Assembly: GCA_007026445.1 (NCBI GenBank)
Contig: VDMD01000166.1
Coordinates: 1 to 43,823 of the forward strand
Length of the DNA stretch: 43,823 nt
Source of the DNA: Schizophyllum amplum
Lineage: Eukaryota; Basidiomycota; Agaricomycetes; Agaricales; Schizophyllaceae
Direction of reading: 5' to 3'
Shown: piece by piece, positions 1 through 9,301 of the stretch
Numbering within the stretch: position 1 is the first letter of the stretch
Layout of the letters: each line of letters opens with the position of its first letter
The notes under the pieces: model-generated
Database searches by the model: none
Seen by the model: the letters and a program-made list of their open reading frames with translations, nothing else
Told to the model about the DNA's origin: nothing
Made by a program: the position numbers and the translations under genes

Positions 1-1208
1 CGAGGGCACCGTGACATGAGGCAACATGAAGTTCAACATACACGTGATATGGCTCAAGCACAAGGACAAGATCATGATGACGCCGGGCACAGCATGACAA
101 GGATGCATGCTTTGACAGTATGGTGGATCGTACAGCTGCAGCGGGAGGGCTCGCGTTCAGTTGGAGTTCAGCGCAGACTGTCAGTGGAACACCTCCATCC
201 CGCCCCACTCAATGACGCGGTAAAGGCCTGCGTCCAGCGTGTCCTCCCTGTTCGTACCGACAACCTGGGCCCAGAAGTCCACCGGCTCCGCCGAGCGAGC
301 CTCTGCCTCGCGCCAATCGTCGAGCTCCGCCTGCTTCACGCCCCGGAAAAGCATGAACACGCGCGTCACGACGTCCGGCGCGGGCGTCACGTGGAGAGGT
401 GCGGCGCGAGCGTAAGCTGCCTGGTCGACGAAGCGAAGCGCGATATGGCTGTGCTTGAGGAAGGAGGGGAGCCAATAGCTGTGAAGAGCGGGTTGTCAGT
501 GAGTGTTGCATTGGACAAGCACGCGCAAGAGGGAGCGGAGCGTGCGAGTAACATGAAAGTAGCGACATATGGATATGAGGGAACCGGAAGCATCAAACAT
601 GTAGGAAGCGACAGATACACGAAGGGGAATAACACACGCACGTTATAAAGGACGTGCGCGCCTCAACGTGTAAGCCCAGTGCCGTGAGCGCCTTCTCCAG
701 GTATAGCGTCAGGTCCGACATAGGTAGGAGAACAGAATCTGCATCGTAAACGCTGCTGAGACCGGGGCGGAACATCTCTCGCTGCGGATACACATCCGAC
801 GCCGAGGACGCGGGAATGGGCGAAGGCGGGGGACTGGTGTCCGGTAGGCTGTTGGCGCTGCACAATCCATTGTCAGTGGATTCTGGTAGACAAGCGCTCC
901 GGGTAGCAGGACTGACTGGGCTTCCCAGAATAGGTATGCGACGTCGAGGTCGGTGGTCAGCTCCTTCAACGTGCCATCCGCGTGCGTCTGCACCTTCCAC
1001 TCCAGCGCCTGCCCATCGTGTTTGTCGGTGATGGGCACCGTGGGGTACACGGCCGAAAACCACCAGTCCTTGACCAGCGACAGGCGAACCGTTGCTTGAA
1101 TGGGGTGTGGCGCATAAACATATATGACCGGTTTGCCGCCTCGCGGATTCACAGCGAGCTGCAAAGTGCTGTCCTTCTTTAAATTGTAGTCCAACAAAGT
1201 ACGATCAT

Positions 1209-1218
1209 CTTCAAGTTG
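1209..1218 (+). repeat. Left target-site duplication (10 bp)
   Basis: CTTCAAGTTG, identical to 2189-2198. The flanking bases differ on both sides, so the duplication is exactly 10 bp. On the coding strand it encodes part of GKQLE in the ubiquitin fold. Confidence 0.9.
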
Positions 1219-1219
1219 A

Positions 1220-1267
1220 TGGGGGTGGGCATGCGCGGTTCCACATCCGGCTTATTTGGTCGTGTTG
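1220..1267 (+). repeat. Left terminal inverted repeat
   Basis: Forty-eight bases matching, without mismatch, the reverse complement of 2139-2186. Similarity fades just inside (CTCCCG against CCCCCG). Confidence 0.9.
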
Positions 1268-1584
1268 TGCTCCCGCTTAGGGCTTGTTCTCTTTTTGGCG
1301 CGCTTTAAACTTCTGCGTCTCGAGGCGTAGCCCTTTGATATTTGGCATGTCACTTCGGAGTACTTGCCTTCATAGATCCTCGTTTTTGTATGAACGAAAA
1401 ATTCTGATGTGAAGTCTTGATGCGGTATTCTCGATGTTCTTATCTTTATAAAACGGAGAATCTTGTTTTGAAAACGAGAAGTTATAGCGACAGCCATTCC
1501 GCGTCGGATGCATTTTGGATGGAGGGAAACGACGCAGAATTGCGTATGTTTAAAGGTCGCCAAAAGCGCTGCAGAATTCAACAT

Positions 1585-1634
1585 CAGTGATCAGACAGTG
1601 ATCAATCGGTGATCCGTCAGTGATCAATAGTGAC
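1585..1634 (+). repeat. Iterated CAGTGATCA motifs inside the element
   Basis: CAGTGATCA occurs at 1585-1593, 1596-1604 and 1618-1626, with variants near 1608 (CGGTGATCC) and 1627 (ATAGTGACT). Spacing is close to 11 bp, about one helical turn. It may be a binding array or a decayed minisatellite. Confidence 0.55.
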
Positions 1635-2138
1635 TTGTCCAACGCGCCTCATGTTGAACGACATCCTCTGACGCGTAACTAATGATTGACACCTGCAGTG
1701 ACCTTCCCGATGCTAAGCCTGTTCAATATTACATACCTGGGCACAGAGAAAGTGATTTATGCTGCCTGTCTCCCCAAACGTCGCTGCTATGCGCCTCATA
1801 TGCCAACAGCGAGATCGTTCGACCGGACAACTTATAAGATGTGCACGACGCCGTCATATCATCAGATATACTCTTAAGCCCTCGGAGGAGTGTCTGAGAG
1901 GTGAGAAAGACATTCTCATGGACGTTGACCTCTTGCAGTACACATCGGAATAATGGCCTAGTGTAGACACACTGTTTTGGAGTTACCATTTGATCAGAGG
2001 TTCTCAAATTCTGGGATATACAAGGTATGCTAAATCCGAAGCGATCTCACATCCAAACCTAAGTGAAAGGGGACCTGCGTCGTCGGTCAATGAGAGCGAT
2101 AGGCGGGAACATCAAAAATGTTGATTTGGCGGGGGCGT

Positions 2139-2186
2139 CAACACGACCAAATAAGCCGGATGTGGAACCGCGCATGCCCACCCCCA
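2139..2186 (-). repeat. Right terminal inverted repeat
   Basis: Reverse complement of 1220-1267 over all 48 bases. It supplies the missense tail and stop of the interrupted ubiquitin ORF. Confidence 0.9.
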
Positions 2187-2188
2187 AA

Positions 2189-2198
2189 CTTCAAGTTG
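2189..2198 (+). repeat. Right target-site duplication (10 bp)
   Basis: CTTCAAGTTG, the second copy of the target duplication made by the transposon insertion. Confidence 0.9.
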
Positions 2199-2957
2199 CT
2201 TTCCCGCGAATATGAGGCGTTGCTGGTCGGTAGGAATGCCCACCGGTCTTTCGAGAAGAGACTTCAGGGCATTGATTGTTGCTCCCCTGCTGACATTTTT
2301 GATAGCAAATGTCCTTCCTGCGGGCAATCGAACAAAGAGATTGAGCTTTTCGTCTTCCTGGGCAGGTGGGGCCGCAGTAGTTGCACGATGGCGCGCGCTG
2401 GCATCGGCTAAATCAGCGGATTCCGGGTAAAGCCAAGCAGGGATGTCCCGCTGGCCCCGCGGGGGAGAATAAGGTGGAAGAGAGGTAGAACAGCTGGAAG
2501 CAGGAGTGCCACCGTCTCCTGCACCGACAGGATTCGGGGACTCAGATCTGGAGTGAGGACCTGTAGATGGCGGCTCAGGCGTAGAAGGAGGAAGTGATGA
2601 CGGAGGAGACGAAGGTGTATATCTGCAGGATAGAAGTTGGGTCGTCAGTGAGGAGGAAAGATGCTCGTGGTGGGACTCGGCGCTTAACTCGTTGTCATCC
2701 GCAGCCGCTTGCGCATCCTTGACGAGCCAGTCCACGAAGGCATCGAGATTGATCCAAGTGCGCGCGTTATAGGCGGAGATCCCCCGATAAGCTATGACAG
2801 TCGGTTTGAACGTCTGTCGTAACAGATATGTAAAGGCTTCAGCGCGCCACCGTGCAACAGGACGTACCCGATCGATGTATTCCTGCAGCTTTTCCAAACC
2901 GTGCTCAGCGATGAGCGCATCCAGGACAGCCCGTTCCTTGGCGCAAAGATGAACCAT

Positions 2958-3601
2958 CCTGATTTCGATTCACACGAAGATGAGGCTCAAGGTCGAGGTG
3001 AAGGAGCGAGGAAGTTGCAAGACTTTGATTGGCCTACTTAGAAAGGCGGAAATACGACGCAGACGGGACAGCCAAACCATCCCAACGTCGACCAAAGCTT
3101 CCTAGCATTCGCCAAACAGATAGTGTCACGAGATGTCATAGCAGGGCGATTGTGCGGCCACGGCGTTCAGTGCTTCCAAGTTCCCAGGTGGTCGCGCGCC
3201 CACGAGATCAACTGCAGAGTCAGTAAGCCTAATGAACAGGACCGTTCCCGTCTTTCTGTGAGAAGGGGCTGACTTTGGGGATCAAGAACCTGAGCATCGA
3301 GCAGTGCGTGATGGCGTTGAAGTTGTGCTCTCCGCGCGAAGATGGAGATGTCAAGCAAGATGTACTGCAGTGGAATACGGAATGATAGTACAGGATCCTT
3401 TAAATAACGGGCGATGATACAATCAAGGTAAAGTTATAGCGAACCATAACGCGTACAGATTGGCAAACGTACCAAAGGTGTGAGGTGGGCTAACGGACAG
3501 GCCTGGTGTACACTCTGAGTGCCACCGACTTGCAGCGTATCTGTTGATTATGCACCGAGGACGGGTGGCTGTGCCGCGGTGGTACACTGGCGAAACTAAG
3601 A
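2958..3601. other. Intergenic, no gene recognised
   Basis: Separates the start of the ubiquitin-domain gene from the 3' end of the Nudix gene. Only short ORFs without recognisable motifs are seen. It presumably holds the promoter of the ubiquitin-domain gene; an AT-rich CTTTAAATAA lies near 3399-3408. Confidence 0.5.
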
Positions 3602-4825
3602 TCAGCGGGCGAGCTGCTCATCACGGGAGGGAGAGAAGGGGGTGGTGTGTATCCGCTGAAGGAGACAGGAAAAGGTGCAAATCAGCCGTGAGTTGAGTGG
3701 CGTGCAGCACTCACTTCCGGCACCAGCCCTGTTGCAGTCGTGGTCGCACCTGTTGCAGCCGAGGCGTCTGCTGTTTGCGCGCCCTCGTGCGTGCTCTCGC
3801 GCGCCGTTTGCATACCCTCCTGCGCCGCCTGCTCTCTCGCAGCCTTTGCCTGCATATGCTCGGTTTCCATAAACACCTTGATCGCGTAGTGCATAACAGT
3901 GTGCTGGAAATTCCGCTGCGAGACGGCGTGCTGCGCGGGGTCTGGGGCGAGAGCCCTGAGCGCGTCCTCGAAGCTGAGGAGGTGCGACTCGTAGTTGACC
4001 TCGTCCGCCATACCGGTGTTGAGTTCGTAGACCTGGAGAGGGGAGAAAGGTGTGAGTTGGGAAGGAGGTGAGTCGGGGAGGAGACGTGAGCATGCGCAGG
4101 TTTACGAGCGGGGCAATGGCTGATAGGATACTCACCGCGTCCGCCGCTATCTGACCAATGTACCAAGTCGTGAGATACTCGCCGCCAGGGTCTACCATCT
4201 TGTCTCCCCGGTACCGTGGACCCCATGTCATGAGATGGATGAAGATGGGTTCTGTGGAGGGGTAGTATTGATAGGTCGGGGATGGTTGATTATGGTAGTG
4301 GTACGTTGGCAGGAAGGTTGCGCGATAGCCTGTCTGGTGGCGGCTTCGTAAGTTGATGAGACTGTATTCTGAAGCCAACAGTCACGCACCTCCTCGTAAG
4401 CCTCCCTAAGCGCCGTCTCTTCCAGCGATTGCCCGACGTCCTTCCTGCCCTAGCGAGGCAGCTTTATCAGGGTAGTCGACCTCGTAGATGCGTAATCAAC
4501 GCACCTTAGGCAAGAACCAGTACTTGCGCTCCCGTTCCCATACACACACGACCTTGCGCGTCTCGGGCTGGATGATCACCATGCCCGCGCCCAACATAAA
4601 GTCCTGCGAGCACCAGTAGCCCTCCGCGGATGGGGTAGACCAGTCTGAGAATATGCGCGGCAGGTTGTCAAAGGCATTTCGGACAGAAGATCTCTTGCGT
4701 GAGGCTGTAGGGAGCCCGTTATGCTGTGCGGTAGTGGGTGCCACAACTGTCGAGCGAGAGGTGGAGGCCGTCGGCGTAGATGAAGAGGATCCGCGAGAGA
4801 AAAGTTGGGATATTCGCTGAGCCAT
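3602..4825 (-). CDS. Nudix hydrolase domain protein
   Basis: Five exons (4825-4505, 4449-4390, 4333-4136, 4032-3715, 3655-3602) give 316 residues in frame. After a Ser/Thr-rich N-terminus comes DFMLGAGMVIIQPETRKVVCV, then the Nudix box across two exon junctions: KGRKDVGQSLEETALREAYEE followed by TGYRATFLP. Later conserved pieces are STEPIFIHLMTWGP and GEYLTTWYIGQIAADAVYE. The REAYEE core that coordinates the catalytic metal is intact, but the first Glu of the GX5EX7REUXEE consensus is Gln. Nudix proteins hydrolyse nucleoside diphosphates linked to another moiety; the substrate cannot be told here. The C-terminal part is Ala/Gln-rich and probably helical. It is divergent from the coiled-coil gene at 5259, with 433 bp between them. 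Confidence 0.85.
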
Positions 4826-5258
4826 GTTCTTTGATATCCAATGACTTCGAATGTACTGGTACTACGGTCAGGTTCAAGTGGTGATCATGGGATTGGGAAA
4901 GTTCGAACTTTCGAGTTGACTTCGGTAACCGGTCCGACGTTGCACCGGAGCACCGGGCCGTAGTGCAGTTTGTCCACAACAGTTCACAACTCGTCTTGCC
5001 GTCTTTGCCTTCGTCCTCCATCATGTCTCCATTTTTCATGACCTGCGAGACGACTCTCACAGCAGACCCTGCCTGTATACTCACTTAACCAAGAAACTTT
5101 ACAACTGCAGCTGTCGTGAATAAGTACTCAGCTCATGTCAGAATTGGCAGACAGACTCGCTTCTTTCTTGGCTACGGGAAGCCCGGCGTGACATCCCGGG
5201 TCTGATAACGTTCTCGACGCCTTGCTCACGACTATCATCATCGACGGCTGGACGCGCA
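4826..5258. promoter_or_regulatory. Divergent intergenic region, Nudix / coiled-coil gene
   Basis: 433 bp between two divergent starts, presumed to carry both promoters. No clear TATA box or operator is seen. Short ORFs here overlap the 5' ends and have no recognisable motifs. Confidence 0.45.
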
Positions 5259-8200
5259 ATGCCTCTTGGAAGCGCTCTGCTAGGCGGGAAGCCTGGCGCG
5301 CCAGCACTCGCAAAGCGACCTGATAAACCCTCTTCTACTACGAAGACATCGGGACGCGACGCGACTGACACGCAGACCACGCGTCTCTCGGCGCCTCCCT
5401 CGGCTCTCCCAGCGAAGGCCATCCCCTCACGGCTTCAAGAGCCGTCCGCTCGCGCGTCCGCACCTCCCCCGCGAACGAATGACGCGTCAACGCACGATCG
5501 CGACGCGTCTACCAACGACCGTAATGCGCTTTCTTGTTCCCAACAACCACCAGTCCCCCAACACCCTTCCTTCGCATCGACAACGTCATCCGCAACATCC
5601 AGCCACCTCCCCGACACGTACTATGCGCGCGGCACTCCTTCAACTACGCGCTTCTCCATCGTGACCTCTGCCGAATCCGCGTCTGCTGTGCATGAGCTTC
5701 AGCAAAACCTGGACGAGGAGAAGAGGGCTCGAAATGAGGAAAAGCAGCGCATATACGCGCTTCAAAAAAGCTGCGACGAGCTCCGGAAGAGCCTCGATGA
5801 AGAGTTGAAGCGCCGGGTTACCATCGAGGCCCAGCGCACCCATGCTACGCGCCAGAGTGCAGAAGCACTCGGGGACGCGGAGCGCCTCAAACAGGAGCTG
5901 GAGCGTCTCAAACAGGAGCTGAAGCGCGCGCGCAAGGAGGCAGAGGCAGCGAAGAAGGAGGTGACGAAAGCGAAGAAGGATGGCATGTCCAGCAAGGATG
6001 CGCAGGAGTTGCACGACGCGCGCCGCGACACTGAGGAGGCGCGGAGTGAAGCTGAGGAGGCGCGCCGCGAAGCCGAGGACGCGCTTGCAGAAATCAAGCG
6101 CCTTGATGCGGAGCTGGAGCGTGCGCGAGTGGGCGACGGTAGCGCGAAGGAGCTCACCCAGACGAAGAAGGACCTCGCGCAGACGAAGAAGGAGCTTGCG
6201 AAGGCGAACAAGGCCCTCGACCGTGAGAATGCGGACCTCGACGCTACGCGCAAGGAGCTCGACGACACGCGCAAGCAGCTCAACCTCGCCCAAGGCGAGG
6301 CGGACGGCGCACATATACTCGCCTCGCAGGCTGTCGGCGATGCGCACGACGAGGTCGTGAAGATGCAGGAGGAGGTGTGGGCGCTGCAGGAGGAGCTCGC
6401 TGCATCGAAGGCGGAGCTAGCAGCAGTGCAGAAGGAGAAGGCGCAGGATCCGGAGGCCAAAAAGATTGCCAAGGAGCTGGACGAGAAGACCAAGGAGCTG
6501 GACAAAATGACTACGGAGCTCGCGCAGGCGCAACAAGGCGCCGACAAGCTGCGGCGCGCGAACGAGCGGGGCAAGAACGGTGTGGAGGCTTTGGCGAGGG
6601 AGAAGAAGGCGCTTCAAGGCGAGCGGGATGCAGCTGTCGCTCAGAAGACTGCACTGCAGGCCGAGCGGGATGGGCTAGCGAAGGAGAAGAGGGCGCTCGC
6701 TGGGGAGAGGGATAGGCTCATCGCCGACAAAGCTGGGCTCGCTGCTGAGAAGGATGGGCTTGTCGCGCGTCTGGCCGCCGCTCAGAAGGCGCTGGAGGAC
6801 GCACGCGCGAAGGAGAAAAGAGCCAAGGCGGCAGGAGGACGAGCGACCAACGAGGCGACGGCGCGTTTGCAGAACGACGTCGTCGCACTCAGGGAGGAGC
6901 TTCAACGCGCTGAGGTGTGTATCGCATATGCTGTGAACCTGTCTTACGGTTCCAAATCCACATCTGATCTCGTGAACTCGAGTGCTGACACCCGTTGCAG
7001 AACCTTATATGCGGCGCCAACGACGCAGTTGCCCTCGCGGAGCAGCATAACCAGCAAGCGAAAGATCAAGCAGGACGGGCGGCGAAGACGGTCATGTCAA
7101 TCCAGACTCAGTTTGCCAAGCTGAACAGCATACAACATATGCACTTCTCAGCAACATCATCACCGGATAGCCCGACTATGGACGCTGCCACGCCATTCGA
7201 GGCCTCCACGCCAGCGCCACCCGAAGCCTCCGCGGCTCAGAAGCGCGGGCTCAATGCTAGAAAACATGCGCGGTCACCGAGCAGCTCACCGGACTCGTCG
7301 CCGCTCGCCAAGCGCGCTCGTCGCTCGCTGCCGCGCCGTTCTGCCGCCGAAGAGGATACGCCCATGAGTCCTGAAGATGATCATTCTGTGCCCGAAGACG
7401 ATGGCCCAATCATAACACGCCGCGGACGCCCTCGCAAGAACGTCGTCCCATCGAGCTCTCCGTCTCCTTCACCTACCCGTGCTACCCGAGCTACTCGCGC
7501 CACCACTCGTGCTATGCGTGCGGCGTCAATTCCGGAAGACGCGCCTTCGCAAGAGGAGGACCCTCAGGACGATCATACCGTTGATGAAGACCCGCAAGAA
7601 AATGATCCGGCGATGCAAGATGACGAAGGTTCGTCGTCGCCTGCGAGGCCCCTTGCGCAGATGCCGCGCGCCCAAGCCTCACCATCGTCTTCGTCGCCGC
7701 GCTCATCGTCGCCCCTATCACCGCTGTCGAGTCCGGAGCCCAGCCCTGCGCCTTCGAGCTTTCGCCTGGGCTCTAATCCGCCCACGCCTGCATCGTCCAA
7801 CCCGCCAACTCCGCCTCCCAGACGCGGGCGAGCCCTCAAGCGTAAGCTGGAGACAGACGAGACCAACCAGGAAGGCGCGCGGTCGGCCGAGAAGCGCTCG
7901 CGGCCGGGTGCCAAAAGCACATCGCGGGTTGATGAAAGCGTACCGTTGGCCAAGAAGCGTAAAGCGGCGGCCAAGAAGAGCGCCTCACTGGTTAAAACGA
8001 ACGGCAAGAAGAAGCAGAAGAAGTACGAGAGTTGTGAGTAGCATTTTGTTGTCGCCGCTGTTGCTGTCCTTGCTGCGGTTGTCCCGCGTCGTCGCCGACA
8101 TCAGTACTCACTACTCCTTACAGATGCGGACCTCGAGGAGGATATCCCAGACATCTTGCCCAACTTTACGGACGCGGAGGGACGCCGGATATGTGGGCAG

Positions 8201-8451
8201 GTGAGTCTCGTACCGGGCGGAAACGTTGCTATCACGAGACTGACGCACTGAAATGTAGTGCGAAGCTCTCGGGCGCATGCGCGACGGGAAATGCGTGGAG
8301 AAGTGGGGGCCGAGTACGCTGGGGCGTGGGACTGTGTGCGCGGGGTGCGTCTTGACTGTTCGATCTCTGAATTACAAAGCACACGACAAATTGATTTCTG
8401 GACAGGTGCAGGAAGAAGAACGTTAAGCTGTTGAAAGCACTACAGGGCTGA
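5259..8451 (+). CDS. Long coiled-coil protein with C-terminal CxxC cluster
   Basis: Five exons (5259-6914, 7001-8033, 8124-8200, 8259-8344, 8406-8451) give 965 residues. Residues about 1-130 are Ser/Thr/Pro-rich and disordered. From about 140 to 590 runs an almost continuous coiled coil of Glu/Lys/Arg/Ala heptads (repeats such as AERLKQELERLKQEL and KKDLAQTKKELAK). A Ser/Pro/acidic region follows with basic clusters (AKRARRSLPRR, KKRKAAAKK) that resemble nuclear localisation signals. The last three short exons encode RRICGQCEALGRM, GKCVEKW and GTVCAGCRKKN, so two CxxC pairs plus one central Cys could bind zinc. I do not recognise the family. The arrangement suggests a nuclear or chromatin-associated scaffold, but that is inference. 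Confidence 0.8.
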
Positions 8452-9301
8452 ACGACGTTCAACCACGGCCACTTTACTTCAACAATTTCTTGCGTGGCGA
8501 GTTTGCTATATTTTTGGCCACATGCTTCGCTTTATGTCCCCGAATCTCCGGAGCTTATTATCCTGGCACTGTTCCCCGAAACCCGTCGTTCATAACTCAT
8601 GCATAGATCGGCGCAGAAGCAATGTGTATGAGTTGTTTGCCTTGTTCTCACTTTTGGATTCGATGATAGACAGCGAATGGATACAGTCAAGGTATCATCA
8701 TCATTCGGCCATCGTTTAGGGAGTGAACCTTGGTCTTTACCTCGAGCAGCAGACCCACCGTACCACGCGTCTCATCTGGCACAACGATCCCATAGCCCGT
8801 TCATGCAATCATTGATATCAACATACAAACTCGCGAGCTCGTACCCAAAGGCCTGCAAGCACCGAAGGTCGACGAAGCGGTGCCCATCCTTGCTTCTGGT
8901 CGTCAAGATCCTAGCGGTATCTGCGGCGCTGACCCGTGACCGCCAGCGCCTTGTGTCCGCACCTTCTCTCCACCTTCCTGTGGCAACAAAGCAGACTGAC
9001 GGAAAAACATCAACAGACATCCGATGACAACTGCCCCGTATGCGACTCAGGATGATGGGAAGATTTGCTCCTTCGCTCAATCGTGGTGCCCTAGGCGAAC
9101 ACACATCAACGTATGCTCCTGATGCTGTTTCCTGTCACCTGGCGCTTCTACCGTGCTTCTACCAGTCCACGAGAGCTCGCGGTCTGCGGCAGATTACTCG
9201 CTAGTAAACACATGCATACGCGCTTCAGGCGACACCTTCGCTAGTTTATAAGCGGTCGGGGCATGGCAACCGCTAGTGCTTGCGCCTCGAAGTGACTCGG
9301 C
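8452..9301. other. Intergenic, no gene recognised
   Basis: Holds the 3' region of the coiled-coil gene and the promoter of the FAD oxidase. The longest ORFs (about 110-116 residues, overlapping on opposite strands) have no motif I recognise. A TATA-like TTTATAAG lies at 9244-9251. Confidence 0.5.
9244..9251 (+). promoter_or_regulatory. TATA-like box of the FAD oxidase gene
   Basis: TTTATAAG about 50 bp before the ATG at 9302, so the 5' UTR would be very short. Confidence 0.45.

Larger units (their letters stand above)
1219..2188. mobile_element. Non-autonomous Mutator-like (MULE) transposon, 970 bp
   Basis: The left end (1220-1267) and right end (2186-2139 read on the minus strand) are identical over 48 bp as an inverted repeat. 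It begins TGGGGGTGGGC and ends GTCGTGTTG. The element is flanked by a perfect 10-bp direct repeat CTTCAAGTTG at 1209-1218 and 2189-2198. Long terminal inverted repeats with a 9-11 bp target duplication are the usual signature of Mutator-like elements. No transposase-like ORF is visible inside, so it should depend on a transposase elsewhere. Class assignment is by structure only. Confidence 0.85.
181..2957 (-). pseudogene. Ubiquitin-domain protein gene interrupted by a DNA transposon
   Basis: Coding segments read 2957-2189, then after the insertion 1208-917, 857-642 and 478-181. Joined with one target-duplication copy they total 1575 nt (524 residues) with no stop and no frameshift. The order is an unrecognised N-terminal region starting MVHLCAKERAVLD, a Pro/Ser-rich linker, a ubiquitin fold (starts LNLFVRLPAGRTF, has LIFAGKQLEDDRTLLDYN, ends NPRGG), then a C-terminal region with KPVIYVYAP, SFITYWLPSFLKH and VVTRVFMLFRGV motifs that I associate with uncharacterised Agaricomycete proteins. 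Introns are 916-858 (59 nt, GTCAGT donor, CTGAC branch site) and 641-479 (163 nt). The insertion falls after GKQLE inside the ubiquitin fold; reading into the element ends at a stop near 2112, leaving a truncated product of about 281 residues. Function is unknown. The start could lie upstream if another 5' exon exists. Confidence 0.8.

Noticed and set aside
858..916. Apparent frameshift in the C-terminal part of the ubiquitin-domain gene
   Set aside because: A 59-nt intron with a GTCAGT donor, CTGAC branch site and TGCAG acceptor restores the frame (FWEAHANSLPDTS), so no mutation is needed.
5640..6574. Long minus-strand ORFs opposite the coiled-coil gene
   Set aside because: They are antisense shadows of the repetitive GAG/AAG codon pattern; their Ser/Leu/Arg-rich translations have no motifs.
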